Shown here piece after piece: positions 1 to 9,413 of a stretch of DNA of 64,000 bases. The position numbers were made by a program, and so were the translations under genes. The notes beneath the pieces were generated by a model, which made no database searches, was not told where the DNA came from, and worked only from the letters and a program-made list of their open reading frames with translations. Within the stretch, counting starts at the first letter, position 1, and the number at the start of each line of letters is the position of its first letter. The stretch is from Gloeomargaritales cyanobacterium VI4D9. GTDB lineage: Bacteria > Cyanobacteriota > Cyanobacteriia > Gloeomargaritales > Gloeomargaritaceae. The DNA lies in contig OV696605.1 in assembly GCA_927797885.1 (NCBI GenBank), positions 62,001 to 126,000 of the forward strand, given 5' to 3'.

Positions 1-15
1 CCAAATCCGGGGGGG

Positions 16-1509
16 TCATGGGGTTTCTTTCTTATAGACTTTGCCCCGGTAGGTGTAGGACTTGCCCTCCTTGGCATCCTTGCCCTCCGGCGGGGGTTGC
101 CCCTCCGCCCGGGTACTGGGATTCATCACCCCCGTTTCATAGGTGCGCCCCCGGTAGTGGAACCGCATCCCCGTCGCCCCCGACAATTCCACCGATTGCG
201 CCACCCGCTCCACCGGCTGGTACACCTGTCCCCGATAGGTGCGTAATTGTGCCACCGATTGCGGCTCATGCAACGTCACTACATCATCTTGATAAAAACG
301 GTACAAAAAATAGCCATCCCGGAAGGCTTGGTCATCGGTAACGTGGTGAATGATGTTGCGTGCCACCAGGGTTTGCCCCAGTTGAATCGCCTGTTGCCGC
401 CCGACCCCCAGGTTTTTCATCAACCAGGTCACCAGTTCGGAACCCACAAAACAGCGGGGATAAACCCGCAAAAGATAGCGGCGGTCCCGAATGTCCAGTC
501 CCCCTTCCCCCCGCAACCGTTGCAGTAATTCATCCCCGTCCAGGGTGGGGAGACCCGTATCGCCCCCCGTTGGTGCCATCAGGGCTTCCAAGTCATTCAG
601 CACCGCATCCGCATCCGGGTACCGTTCATCCAAAGCGGGCAGCAACATCCGGTCAATGATCCGTGCCAACCCATCGCTCACGGTGGTAAAGGAACGCCAT
701 TGCCAGCAGTGGCGACCGGGGTCAATCAGTTTTTGGGGGGGGCAACCGGTCAACAACACCGCACAGGTGGCTCCCAGGGCGTAAATATCCGAAGCAGGCA
801 CCGCCTGCAACCCGTAGGTTTGTTCCGGGGGGGAATAAATCGGACTGCCGATATTGGTCAGGTCAACCTGGGTGTTTGGCGAATGCACCGCCTGCTTCAC
901 CGCCCCAAAATCCAGGAGATACAACGTGCCGTTTTCGTGGCACATGATATTGGCTGGTTTAATATCCCGATGCACCACATTGTGCCGATGAATAAAGGAC
1001 AAAACCCCCAAGATGGAGCGCAAAATTTCCGTCACTTCCGTTTCGTTCAACCGCCCCTGCCGCCGCACCACCTTATCCAAATCTTCCCCCGGAATGTACT
1101 CCTGCACCAGATAAAAATATTCCTCCTCCTGTGCCCCATTGGTTGACGGTACACTCAAGTCAAAAGAAGCAAATAAATAGGGAATTTGCGGGTGGGTTCC
1201 CAGGGCTTCGAGTACCTCCGCTTCCCGATGAAATAATCTCTGCGCCGTTTCCAGGTCGGTACTGTCAAATTTCGCCGTCCGCAATTGTTTCACCACACAG
1301 AGCCGTTGGGCTGGCGTGAATAGGTCTTTCGCCAAATAGGTGCGACCAAATCCCCCCTGGGCAAGCAGTTTTTGGGGTAAATAACGACCCAACAGCACCA
1401 AAGGCATCCCACAACTGGCACAGGTCAGGTTGAGCAGTTCATTGCGCTCCACCGTCTCCAGGCGATTTTGGGGTTGGCTACAGGTGGGGCGGGTGCAATA
1501 GGCATCCAT
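16..1509 (-). CDS. Ser/Thr protein kinase with zinc-finger-like N-terminus, DEP domain and DUF4278-like tail
   Basis: Eukaryotic-type protein kinase, 497 residues, probably cytoplasmic or membrane-associated. The N-terminus carries two Cys pairs (CTRPTC and CASC) typical of a large cyanobacterial kinase group. The kinase core follows: Gly-rich loop (AQGGFGRTY), VVK lysine, catalytic HRDIKPAN and DFGAVK motifs. After the kinase comes a segment around residues 330-410 (GGLDIRDRRYLLRVYPRCF onward) that fits a DEP domain. The last 60 residues contain two YRGxxY motifs (HYRGRTY, TYRGKVY) as in DUF4278. The combination suggests a signalling kinase with a targeting module; substrates cannot be deduced. 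The gene is monocistronic as far as visible, reading toward the left edge. Domain assignment is by motif recognition; kinase certain, DEP likely, DUF4278 likely. Confidence 0.9.
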   Translation of the reverse strand: MDAYCTRPTCSQPQNRLETVERNELLNLTCASCGMPLVLLGRYLPQKLLAQGGFGRTYLAKDLFTPAQRLCVVKQLRTAKFDSTDLETAQRLFHREAEVLEALGTHPQIPYLFASFDLSVPSTNGAQEEEYFYLVQEYIPGEDLDKVVRRQGRLNETEVTEILRSILGVLSFIHRHNVVHRDIKPANIMCHENGTLYLLDFGAVKQAVHSPNTQVDLTNIGSPIYSPPEQTYGLQAVPASDIYALGATCAVLLTGCPPQKLIDPGRHCWQWRSFTTVSDGLARIIDRMLLPALDERYPDADAVLNDLEALMAPTGGDTGLPTLDGDELLQRLRGEGGLDIRDRRYLLRVYPRCFVGSELVTWLMKNLGVGRQQAIQLGQTLVARNIIHHVTDDQAFRDGYFLYRFYQDDVVTLHEPQSVAQLRTYRGQVYQPVERVAQSVELSGATGMRFHYRGRTYETGVMNPSTRAEGQPPPEGKDAKEGKSYTYRGKVYKKETP

Positions 1510-1700
1510 AGGGACGAGACGGCATAAACAATACTTAATTTATTATATTGGATTGTATCGGCTCCTCCATCTCCAGGCTGTAGTAATTACACTTCAATTG
1601 TGAACAAGATTTTATATTTGAAAAACAAGGGTTGCAGGGCAGAATCTTGGTTCCAAATGACCTTATTATTCACATTCTTTACAAGGATTTTCTATGACTG

Positions 1701-1749
1701 CCATGTTTTGGGGTTAGCTACAGGTCGGGCAAGTGCAATGGACATCCAC
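1701..1749 (-). pseudogene. Short decayed duplicate of the kinase gene start
   Basis: About 50 bp on the minus strand closely match the first 16 codons of the neighbouring kinase gene (start at 1509). Translated in register it reads VDVHCTCPTCS, stop, PQNM against MDAYCTRPTCSQPQN. The CAA codon is now TAA and the start is GTG. The rest of the kinase is absent. It is either the relic of a tandem duplication or of a related kinase gene removed by deletion. The 1510-1867 stretch shows nothing else apart from the kinase promoter region, which must lie just right of 1509. Confidence 0.55.
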
Positions 1750-1867
1750 AGGGATAACGACCTCAATCACCTGCTGCGGATAACCCCGAACTGACGACCG
1801 ATAACCTCTCAACGGTTGGGTGCATTGGGTCATGCCACAAGTGAGGATTTGCGCCAAAATGTACATC

Positions 1868-1970
1868 TATAGCAATCCTATTTGATTAAAAAACAGAAAT
1901 TTCCCAGAACCAACGATGGGGGCGGTGCCCCTGCGACCCCTATTCCATTTTGATTTAGGATTACCATATA
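1868..1970. repeat. Repeat A copy (MITE-like palindromic element), abutting the IS630 element
   Basis: Ends are TATAGCAATCCTA and an imperfect TAGGATTACCATATA; the core is the GC-rich GGGGGCGGTGCCCCTGCGACC hairpin shared by all repeat A copies. The IS630-like element begins directly at the TA that closes this copy. Confidence 0.85.
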
Positions 1971-2279
1971 CAGTCTTTTATGCTATTATGGGATACAAAC
2001 CATAGAAATGAGAGGACAAAGAGATGCTTACACATTCCTTAGATTTACGGCAAAGAATTGTAGTTGCATACCAAGCGGGAGAACAATCCGGGAAGTAGCT
2101 AAGCGGTTTATAGCGAAGCGTGGCGAAGCCATTGGTAACTAAAAGGACAGTACATCGCCTGGTACAACAGTATAAACAGACTCAAGACTTAACACCTAGA
2201 AAAGTAGGGACAAAACGAGTTGGAATTTTAGAACAAAATCAAGTTGAGATTTTAGCCATTGTTGAAGAGTATCCAGATA

Positions 2280-2392
2280 CAGTCTATTTATCAATTAAAG
2301 GATACAAAAAGCCTCGATTATCTTAAAAGTTTACCATGATTGACCTACGGCAAGTGGGGTTCAACTGTATCCCATAACCACTCAAAAGACTG
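2280..2392. mobile_element. 113-bp MITE related to IS630, inserted at TA
   Basis: Begins CAGTCTATTTATC and ends ACTCAAAAGACTG, flanked by TA at 2278-2279 and 2393-2394. Read inward from the right (CAGTCTTTTGAGTGGTTATG) it resembles the left end of the surrounding IS630 element, so that transposase family probably mobilised it. It contains no coding sequence. A second copy with a truncated left end lies at 46041-46149. Confidence 0.8.
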
Positions 2393-2596
2393 TAAGTGTT
2401 TGTGGCAATATGTTGAGATAATCGGAGAAAGGCTAGGAAGTGAGTATTAGCACATTGCATTCTTTCTTGAAAAAGCATAAAATCACTCTAAAAAAAAAGA
2501 CATTCCGCAGTGAAAAAGCCAAGAGTGAAGTTGTGCAGAACGCTTAGGATACTGGCATAAGATTGGAAGCGTTCCAGCCGAAGATATAGTTGCCGT

Positions 2597-3704
2597 CAGA
2601 AGTGTTGAAAGGTAGGTAAAGGCAGAAAAAGAGGGGTCAAAATATGGTATTCTAATTCATATAAACCAAAACATGAAACAACTATGAAATTCAATTCTTT
2701 TCCCGGGATTGTCAAATTTTTACTCAAAGACCTGCCAACTAATGATTATCCAGTTCTAAATTCTCGCTTATTTTGTTCAATCTGGTTTGCTGGCATTTTA
2801 GACAAAGGAATCAACAGTTTACGGGACTTATTTTACCAATTAAATCATGCGGGCATTAAGGTTGACTTATCCACGTTTTCTAAGGCGAACAAGACAAGAG
2901 ACCCACAAATTTTTATGCATCTTTATCATAAATTATTGCATTATATTGAGGAAGCTCATCCTGAAAAGAGGTTGGTTTTATGTCCTTTTGATGCTACCGT
3001 AATACCGCTGATGAGTAAGTTATTTTGGCTCCAAGGCTATCGCCAAGTAAAGTTAATAACCACTTTGAATCAAGATACGAAATCTACTGGTCATTTAATT
3101 GTTAGTCCTGGACAGGCACATGAGATTAATTTTGGTGAAGATATTGTGAAAATGCTACCGGAAAATGGAGTCGCAGTCGGGGATAGAGGGTTTTGCAGTC
3201 ACAAAGTATTTGAACAATTTATCGAAAATGATGCCCTTTTTATTATCCGTATTAAGTCGAATTGGAAATGGGATGAAAACTATCATATCACCACAGAACG
3301 AGGTAAGGCGAGAGTAGTTTGTTTTGGCAATGTTCAACAGAAAGTAGACTATTATTTAGCTACCAATATTCCTGAGGATGTAATGAGTAATGAAGAGATA
3401 GGGGAAGCCTATAGACAACGCTGGGCGATAGAGGTACTATGGAAATTTCTAAAGATGAACTTAAAGCTCGATAAAATGATGAGTAAAAATTTGAATGGAA
3501 TTACCATTCAAATTTATGTAATTTTAATAGTTTACTTGATATTGCAACTGTTAAAAGTTCCACGGATGTACGGAAGTAAATTGGCAGATAAGTTCCGATA
3601 TATACAAATCTTAATACGGCAGGAGTGGAATTTTGTCCATTGGCTCAATCGGGTCGTCCCACGCCTAAATATGTAAAGTTTTATTGCAGGATTCAACACT
3701 TGTG
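2597..3704 (+). mobile_element. IS4-family insertion sequence, copy 1 (1108 bp, complete)
   Basis: Ends are CAGAAGTGTTGAA at the left and TTCAACACTTGTG at the right, a 13-bp inverted repeat with one mismatch. A perfect 9-bp target duplication AGTTGCCGT lies at 2588-2596 and 3705-3713. The target is the decayed IS630 transposase, which reads through the site once the IS and one duplication copy are removed. Same length and same transposase as copies 2 and 3. Confidence 0.95.
2684..3676 (+). CDS. IS4-family transposase (copy 1)
   Basis: 330-residue DDE transposase. The family signature Y-x2-R-x3-E-x6-K is exact in YRQRWAIEVLWKFLK near residues 243-257, giving the catalytic Glu. The two Asp residues are most likely in CPFDATVI (about residue 103) and AVGDRGFC (about residue 166). 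It cuts and pastes the surrounding 1108-bp element. The predicted protein is identical to those at 26422-27414 and 39116-40108. The gene is far more AT-rich than the host genes, and the element appears intact. Confidence 0.95.
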   Translation: MKFNSFPGIVKFLLKDLPTNDYPVLNSRLFCSIWFAGILDKGINSLRDLFYQLNHAGIKVDLSTFSKANKTRDPQIFMHLYHKLLHYIEEAHPEKRLVLCPFDATVIPLMSKLFWLQGYRQVKLITTLNQDTKSTGHLIVSPGQAHEINFGEDIVKMLPENGVAVGDRGFCSHKVFEQFIENDALFIIRIKSNWKWDENYHITTERGKARVVCFGNVQQKVDYYLATNIPEDVMSNEEIGEAYRQRWAIEVLWKFLKMNLKLDKMMSKNLNGITIQIYVILIVYLILQLLKVPRMYGSKLADKFRYIQILIRQEWNFVHWLNRVVPRLNM

Positions 3705-4352
3705 AGTTGCCGTAGATGAAACAGCAACCTGGGAGGGCATGGAGAGGAAAGTTGCATGGAGTTTACAAGGGAAAAAAGTTTATAGTTATCGCCAGAAAAA
3801 CAAGGGTCAGAAATACACGTTAATCGGTGCTATATCTGTGGAGGGCGTTGTTTGTCATAAAATCATCAAAGGCTCCATGAAGAAACAGGATTTTTTAGAA
3901 TTTGTGAAAACAGAATTATGCCCAAAATTAAATGAGAAGAAGGTGGTAATTATGGACAACTTGAATAGTCATAAAGCCATAGAAGTACAACAGATGATTA
4001 GCCAGACCGGTGCTCGTCTATTGTATCTCCCTGTGTATTCACCAGAATTTAATCCAATGGAAATGATGTGGTCAGTTCTAAAGAATTTTATTCGACAGTT
4101 TCATGATTCACCAGTAAAGGATATACAGTCAATTATCCAAGCATCTTTGTTATTGATTAATCCTTCTTCTTTTGCAAATTGGTTTACCAAATGTTGCTAC
4201 TGTACCCCATAATAAAGGAAAAGACTGTATTATCTTGTTATTCATGGGGTATGTTAGGGCAATCAGGTGCTGGTGGTGCCAGTCGAGAGAGATACCCCTT
4301 ATTATGGGTTTATGATGCCAAGATAATTCTGAGCAAATGGTGGGGTGAGGGG

Positions 4353-5486
4353 ATGCACATTGCCTGGTTAGGGAAAAAATCCCCTTTTTGTGGGAATGTC
4401 ACCTACAGTCGGGAGGTCACCAATGCCCTGCGGGATCGGGGGTATCAGGTGAGTTTTTTGCATTTTGCTGCCCAGCCGGAAAAAGATGCGAATGTCCCAT
4501 CGGATCAGGAGTTTTCCTTGCCCTGTCTGTACAAATCCCAGATTTACACCCTGCCCAGTCCTGGAGCCAGCCAGACCCTCCTGCGAACCTTGCGGAAACT
4601 GCGCCCGGATGTGGTACACGCTTCCCTAACCCTGTCCCCTTTGGATTTCAGTCTGCCGGAAATCTGCGGGGAATTGGGTCTGCCGTTGGTGGCGACGTTT
4701 CATCCGCCCTTTGCCGCCCGGGGGTTGAATTTCGCCTCCAGCACCCAATTTTTGACCTATCAACTCTACGCCCCCTGCCTGAGCAACTACGACCGGGTGA
4801 TTGTGTTTTCCCGTTTACAGCAGGATTTGCTGGTGCGCTTGGGGGTGCCTGCGGAACGGCTGTGCATCATTCCCAACGGGGTGGATACGGATCGCTACAG
4901 CCCTGGCTGGAGTACGCTCAAACGGGAATTGCATACGGATTGCCTTTTCATTTACCAAGGGCGGATTGCTTTGGAAAAAAATGTGGAAGCCCTCCTGCAA
5001 GCCTGGAAACGGGCGGAAATGGGCAGTCGTGCCAAACTGCTGATGGTGGGGAATGGGCCTTTGGCGGCGAATTTGATGACCCATTATGGGCCGGAGCAGG
5101 GGGTGCTGTGGCTGGGGTTTGTGGCGCAGGAACAGGAGCGGATTCGCCTGCTGCAGGGGGCGGATGTGTTTGTCCTGCCTTCGCTGGTGGAGGGTTTGTC
5201 CCTGTCGCTGTTGGAGGCGATGGCCTGCGGGTTGGCTTGTGTGGCGACGGATGCGGGGGCGGATGGGGAAGTGCTGGAGCACGGGGCGGGGATTGTCCTG
5301 GCGGCGCAGGGGGTGGCGACCCAACTACGCACGCTTTTGCCGATGCTGGCGGAACAGCCGGAATTTCGCCGGATTTTGGGTACGAAAGCCCGCCAACGGG
5401 TGCTGGAACGTTATACCCTGAGCCGCAATTTAGCCCTCCTGGAAGCCCTCTATGCGGAAATTGTCCGCCCCGTCTATTCCCGTTGA
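4353..5486 (+). CDS. GT4-family glycosyltransferase
   Basis: 377-residue retaining GT-B glycosyltransferase. I chose the ATG at 4353 (MHIAWLGKKSPFCGN) because upstream in-frame sequence runs into IS630 DNA. The C-terminal donor-binding half shows the E-x7-E motif in LVEGLSLSLLEAMACG and the IPNGVDTDRY motif before it. The N-terminal half has the Gly-rich acceptor side. Substrate is unknown. Cyanobacterial GT4 enzymes of this size include glycolipid synthases such as DgdA, but I cannot tell whether this is one. The 3' end overlaps rsmB by 35 bp, so the two are probably co-transcribed. Confidence 0.85.
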   Translation: MHIAWLGKKSPFCGNVTYSREVTNALRDRGYQVSFLHFAAQPEKDANVPSDQEFSLPCLYKSQIYTLPSPGASQTLLRTLRKLRPDVVHASLTLSPLDFSLPEICGELGLPLVATFHPPFAARGLNFASSTQFLTYQLYAPCLSNYDRVIVFSRLQQDLLVRLGVPAERLCIIPNGVDTDRYSPGWSTLKRELHTDCLFIYQGRIALEKNVEALLQAWKRAEMGSRAKLLMVGNGPLAANLMTHYGPEQGVLWLGFVAQEQERIRLLQGADVFVLPSLVEGLSLSLLEAMACGLACVATDAGADGEVLEHGAGIVLAAQGVATQLRTLLPMLAEQPEFRRILGTKARQRVLERYTLSRNLALLEALYAEIVRPVYSR

Positions 5487-6834
5487 TCCCCGCTATCTCG
5501 CTTGGCAAGCCCTAGGGGATATTGCCGCAGGACAATTTACGGATCAGGTCTTGGCTAAATATTTAACGGATGACTTGGCGTTGCTTGACCGGCGGTTGTT
5601 GACGGAATTGGTCTGTGGGGTGACCCGCCAGCGGGGTTTTTTGAATGCGGTGATTGACCAATTGGTGCCCCGGTCGCCGCCTTTGCCCGTGCGTCGGTGG
5701 TTGCAGGTAGGGCTGTACCAGTTGCACTTTTGCCAGCAGATTCCCGATTTTGCTGCGGTGGATACGACTGTGGAATGGGTTGGCAATACGGTGGGTCGCC
5801 GCTGGGTGGGTTTGGTGAATGCGGTTTTGCGAAATTATCTCCGCCTAGCGGGTCATCATCCCCGGCAATTTCCCCTCAAGTTACCGGCAGAACCAGCCCT
5901 AGCGCTGGCACGGCAATACAGTTATCCGGTGCGGCTGGTGGCAACGTGGCTAACCCAGGTGGGGGAAACGGAAACGGCGCAGTTGTGCCAATGGTTCAAC
6001 CAAGCCCCTGCGCTCTATCTGCGGGTGAATCCCCTGCGGACAGATGTACATACTTTATTAATACAATTCCAGCGGGCGGGGATCAAAGCGGCGGCGGTGC
6101 CCCATCTACCCCAGGGGGTGAAGGTGACCGATGGCGGGCGGGTGACGGACTGGCCGGGGTTTCGGGAAGGGCATTGGCTAGTACAAGATGCGGCGGCGCA
6201 ATGGGTGAGTCTGATCCTTGACCCGCAACCGGGGGAGACGGTGATCGATGCCTGTGCCGCTCCTGGGGGCAAAACCACCCACATTGCTGAATTGATGGGG
6301 GATCGGGGGGTGGTCTGGGCGGCCGACATCCGTGCCCAACGGTTAGCCCAGGTGCAGGAGAATGTCCAGCGGTTGGGGCTGACCTGTGTGCGCTGTCGCC
6401 TGGGGGATGCTCGCACGTTTACGGATTGGCAGGGGTTGGCCGACCGGGTACTGCTGGATGTGCCCTGTAGTGGCTGGGGAACCCTGCACCGTCATCCCGA
6501 AGCCCGTTGGCGGTGGGAAACCCAGGATGTAACCCCTTTAGTACAAACGCAACAGGAATTATTACAAACGGCGGCCACCTGGGTCAAACCGGGGGGAATT
6601 TTGGTCTATGCCACCTGCACCCTCAACCCCCAGGAGAACCTACAGCAGATGCAAACCTTTTTGGCGCAGTATCCGGGTTGGTCGGTAGTGCCCCCCGTAC
6701 TGCCTGCTGATTTAAGTTCTGCCCTTGACCCCCACACCCACACCGTCACCTTCTGGCCGCAACGGCACGACATGGATGGGTTTTTTGTGGCAAAATTGGT
6801 GCGGGGTTGGGCCGATGCGCCGAAACCGTTATAG
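5452..6834 (+). CDS. rsmB: 16S rRNA (cytosine-967-C5)-methyltransferase RsmB
   Basis: 460 residues. It methylates C967 of 16S rRNA with S-adenosylmethionine. The N-terminal 130 residues form the NusB-like RNA-binding domain (DPRYLAWQALGDIAAGQ). The Rossmann methyltransferase domain follows with motif I DACAAPGGKTTHIAE, motif IV DVPCSGWGTLHRHPE (nucleophile-region Cys) and motif VI YATCTLNPQEN (catalytic Cys). Length matches the family. The start lies inside the end of the upstream glycosyltransferase gene, which suggests translational coupling. Confidence 0.93.
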   Translation: MRKLSAPSIPVDPRYLAWQALGDIAAGQFTDQVLAKYLTDDLALLDRRLLTELVCGVTRQRGFLNAVIDQLVPRSPPLPVRRWLQVGLYQLHFCQQIPDFAAVDTTVEWVGNTVGRRWVGLVNAVLRNYLRLAGHHPRQFPLKLPAEPALALARQYSYPVRLVATWLTQVGETETAQLCQWFNQAPALYLRVNPLRTDVHTLLIQFQRAGIKAAAVPHLPQGVKVTDGGRVTDWPGFREGHWLVQDAAAQWVSLILDPQPGETVIDACAAPGGKTTHIAELMGDRGVVWAADIRAQRLAQVQENVQRLGLTCVRCRLGDARTFTDWQGLADRVLLDVPCSGWGTLHRHPEARWRWETQDVTPLVQTQQELLQTAATWVKPGGILVYATCTLNPQENLQQMQTFLAQYPGWSVVPPVLPADLSSALDPHTHTVTFWPQRHDMDGFFVAKLVRGWADAPKPL

Positions 6835-6861
6835 TACAGGGGCATATCTTAGCCATTTACC

Positions 6862-8067
6862 ATGAGTCCCCAGGTCAACCCAACCCATGCCTCCCACGGG
6901 CCGGGTGCCACGCCCCTGAGTAATGAGGCCGCTTGGGAGGATGCATCCTACATTGATTATTACTACGATGACCCCGGTGATGCCCCCGGCACGCTTACCA
7001 TTGCCCCGGACGCTCCCCCGCCGGAATTGATTTTAATTGATTACACCTCGCAACAGGCCACCCGGCAACCCCTGACCCGCCCCCGGGAATGCGTGCCCTA
7101 CCTGGACAGCCCGTCCGTTTCCTGGTTGGATGTGCGGGGCTTGGGTGCGGAGGACATTTTTCGGGAATTGGGGCAGGTGTTTGGTCTGCATCCCTTGACC
7201 TTGGAAGATGTGGTCAACGTCCCCCAACGCCCCAAAGTGGAACAATATGCGGATCATTTATTGCTCATTACCCGTATGGTTACCCCCAAGGCATCCGGGT
7301 ATGGTTTTGAAACGGAACAGGTGAGTTTTATTGTGGGTCTGCGGGGTTATTTAGTAACTGTCCAAGAGGAGGGAGAACACGATACCTTTCATTCGGTACG
7401 GGAACGGATTCGCACTGGCAAAGGCATGATTCGCAACTATGGGGTGGACTACCTCACCTACGCCCTTTTGGATACGATTGTGGACGGTTTTTTTCCGGTT
7501 TTAGAACTGTACGGGGAACGATTGGAAGAACTAGAAGACGAGGTGGTGATCCAGCCCACCCGGGCGACCTTGGCGGAGATTCACCAACTCAAAAGGGATT
7601 TGCTCAGTTTGCGACGCTTGATTTGGCCCTTGCGGGATGCGATGAACAGTTTGATCCGGGATGCGGGGGATTTTTTTGGGGCGGAAGTGCGGGTGTATTT
7701 GCGGGATTGTTACGACCACACGGTGCAGGTGATGGATATTGTAGAAACCTATCGGGAAGTGGCCTCGAGTTTGATGGATGTGTATCTGTCGGCGATTGGC
7801 AATAAAATGAACGAAATCATGAAATTTCTCACCGTCATTTCCACTATTTTTATTCCTTTAACCTTCATCGCCGGGGTGTATGGGATGAATTTTGACCCGG
7901 ACAAATCCCCCTTCAATATGCCGGAATTGGCTTGGTATTGGGGCTATCCCTTTGCCCTGGGGTTGATGCTGGTGATTGCGGTGGCATTAATTATCTTTTT
8001 CAAACGCTGGGGCTGGTTTGATGATTTTTCCGCCGGTCTTGGGGAAAAGCGGGATGACCCTCGCTAG
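6862..8067 (+). CDS. corA: CorA-family magnesium/cobalt transporter
   Basis: 401 residues; pentameric inner-membrane divalent cation channel. A large acidic cytoplasmic domain (residues 1-335) contains a long charged helix. Two C-terminal membrane segments follow, joined by the signature YGMN at the end of TM1 (FIAGVYGMNFDP). The final basic-aromatic segment (FFKRWGWFDDF) fits the family. The N-terminal 60 residues, rich in Asp, Pro and Tyr, are longer than in E. coli CorA, which is common in cyanobacteria. It starts 27 bp after rsmB and may belong to the same transcript. Confidence 0.93.
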   Translation: MSPQVNPTHASHGPGATPLSNEAAWEDASYIDYYYDDPGDAPGTLTIAPDAPPPELILIDYTSQQATRQPLTRPRECVPYLDSPSVSWLDVRGLGAEDIFRELGQVFGLHPLTLEDVVNVPQRPKVEQYADHLLLITRMVTPKASGYGFETEQVSFIVGLRGYLVTVQEEGEHDTFHSVRERIRTGKGMIRNYGVDYLTYALLDTIVDGFFPVLELYGERLEELEDEVVIQPTRATLAEIHQLKRDLLSLRRLIWPLRDAMNSLIRDAGDFFGAEVRVYLRDCYDHTVQVMDIVETYREVASSLMDVYLSAIGNKMNEIMKFLTVISTIFIPLTFIAGVYGMNFDPDKSPFNMPELAWYWGYPFALGLMLVIAVALIIFFKRWGWFDDFSAGLGEKRDDPR

Positions 8068-8088
8068 GGTTAACCGGATACCATTCAT

Positions 8089-8210
8089 TATGGCAATCCT
8101 AAATGAGAATGGAATGCAGACCGCAGGGGCACCACCCCCGCCCTTAATTCTAGGGAATTTCTCTATGCCTAGGGCACGCAGGCTAACGCTAATCAAGTAG
8201 GATTGCCATA
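8089..8210. repeat. Repeat A copy, long variant
   Basis: Runs from TATGGCAATCCTA to TAGGATTGCCATA, perfectly inverted over 13 bp. It contains the GC-rich core plus the extra segment TATGCCTAGGGCACGCAGGC that defines the long (about 122 bp) variant. It follows the corA stop by 21 bp and could also act as a transcription end. 8211-8370 shows no gene; it should hold the nadA promoter. Confidence 0.85.
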
Positions 8211-8370
8211 AAATCATCCACACTCACAGTTCCGATGAGACGGCCATATCCAAAAGAACCACATCCGGCGGCTGTGCCCCTGTGACCCCGGTTCTCATTC
8301 TGCCGATTTATTTTTGGTAAAATCAACTATAATTAAACAAAGCGTTACAAACTCTCTCAGGAGCGGGTCT

Positions 8371-9336
8371 ATGTTGTTGCCAGTCATGGAAGCGGCGGTT
8401 TTGCCTCGGGACTTGGCGGGGGCGGTGCAGGCACTCAAGCGGGAATTGCGGGCGGTGATTTTGGCGCACTATTATCAGGAACCCCAGGTGCAGGACATTG
8501 CCGATTATGTGGGGGATTCCCTGGGCTTGTCCCGGCAGGCCGCTCAAACCGAGGCGGATGTGATTCTTTTCGCCGGGGTGCATTTCATGGCGGAAACGGC
8601 TAAGATTCTCAATCCTGAGAAGCAGGTTTTGCTCCCGGATTTGGCCGCTGGTTGTTCCTTGGCGGATACCTGTCCCCCTGAAGAATTTGCTGAATTCAAG
8701 GCTCGTTATCCCGACCATTTAGTAATTTCTTATATCAACTGCTCGGCGGCAATTAAGGCCATGAGCGATATTATTTGCACCAGTTCCAATGCGGTAGCGA
8801 TTGTGCAACAAATCCCCCCGGATCAACCCATTTTATTTGCCCCCGATCAAAACTTAGGTCGCTATGTGATGCAACAAACCGGGCGGGAAATGGTACTCTG
8901 GCCGGGGAGTTGTTTGGTGCATGAAACCTTTTCCTATCAACAATTGGTAAAGCTGAAAGTCCGTCATCCCCAAGCCAAAATCATTGCCCACCCGGAATGT
9001 GAAACCCCGGTTTTAGGGCTGGCGGATTATATTGCGTCCACCAGTGGATTACTCAAATATATTCAGCGGGACACAGCCCAGGAATTTATCGTGGTAACAG
9101 AACCGGGAATTATTCACCAAATGCAAAAAGTGGCACCGGAGAAAACATTTATTCCTGCCCCTGCTAACAATGGTTGTGCCTGTAATGAATGCCCATTTAT
9201 GCGCTTGAATACCTTAGAAAAAGTCTATTTAGCTTTGCGGGATCGGCAACCGGAAATTACTTTAACCGAGGAGGTACGCTTGGCGGCGTTGGCACCTTTG
9301 GAACGGATGTTGGCAATGAGTCAGGGGATTCGGTGA
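8371..9336 (+). CDS. nadA: Quinolinate synthase NadA
   Basis: Condenses iminoaspartate with dihydroxyacetone phosphate to quinolinate in NAD biosynthesis, using a 4Fe-4S cluster. The ATG at 8371 has a good ribosome site (AGGAG, 8 nt upstream); an upstream in-frame ATG at 8314 lacks one. From this start the protein has 321 residues. Family motifs: [56 protein letters not shown] and the C-terminal [12 protein letters not shown]. Cluster-ligand cysteines are among the conserved Cys in these motifs. No nadB or nadC neighbour is present. Confidence 0.95.
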   Translation: MLLPVMEAAVLPRDLAGAVQALKRELRAVILAHYYQEPQVQDIADYVGDSLGLSRQAAQTEADVILFAGVHFMAETAKILNPEKQVLLPDLAAGCSLADTCPPEEFAEFKARYPDHLVISYINCSAAIKAMSDIICTSSNAVAIVQQIPPDQPILFAPDQNLGRYVMQQTGREMVLWPGSCLVHETFSYQQLVKLKVRHPQAKIIAHPECETPVLGLADYIASTSGLLKYIQRDTAQEFIVVTEPGIIHQMQKVAPEKTFIPAPANNGCACNECPFMRLNTLEKVYLALRDRQPEITLTEEVRLAALAPLERMLAMSQGIR

Positions 9337-9413
9337 CATGGGGGTTTCGCCCTAGCCATCCAACAGGGGAAGCCGTAACCTCCCCTGTCCTACCAAATTT
9401 GAATTTCCAGAAC

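Larger units (their letters stand above)
2024..4212 (+). pseudogene. IS630-family transposase, frameshifted and interrupted
   Basis: The reading begins MLTHSLDLRQRIVVAYQAGE, shifts frame near 2085, continues through a helix-turn-helix-like stretch (VTKRTVHRLVQQYKQ) at 2138-2280 and is cut by a MITE. It resumes as LWQYVEIIGERLG with further stops and shifts, is cut again by IS4, and ends in an intact block from about 3714 to 4212. The DDE triad is visible: AVDE spanning the IS4 target site, IMDNLNSH near 3955, and PEFNPMEMMW near 4045. The 157-residue ORF at 3739-4212 is therefore only the C-terminal half of a dead transposase. The family call rests on the motifs and the TA target. Confidence 0.85.
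1971..4227 (+). mobile_element. IS630-family element, decayed, carrying nested MITE and IS4 insertions
   Basis: The outer ends form inverted repeats: CAGTCTTTTATGCTATTATG at the left and, read inward from the right, CAGTCTTTTCCTTTATTATG. Each is flanked by TA (1969-1970 and 4228-4229), the target of IS630/Tc1-type elements. The transposase is split by frameshifts, a 113-bp MITE (2280-2392) and a 1108-bp IS4-family element (2597-3704). Without the insertions the element would be about 1.03 kb, normal for the family. Not autonomous now. Confidence 0.85.

Noticed and set aside
3739-4212. A complete small transposase
   Set aside because: It lacks the N-terminal DNA-binding part and the first catalytic Asp, both found upstream of the IS4 insertion in other frames.
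4388-5515. Long alternative ORF across the glycosyltransferase gene
   Set aside because: Gly/Ala/Pro-rich shadow frame; the overlapping frame has full GT4 motifs.
8089-8210. Repeat A copies as ordinary intrinsic terminators
   Set aside because: The core can fold, but there is no consistent downstream T run, both orientations occur and copies also lie in promoter regions, so mobility explains them better.
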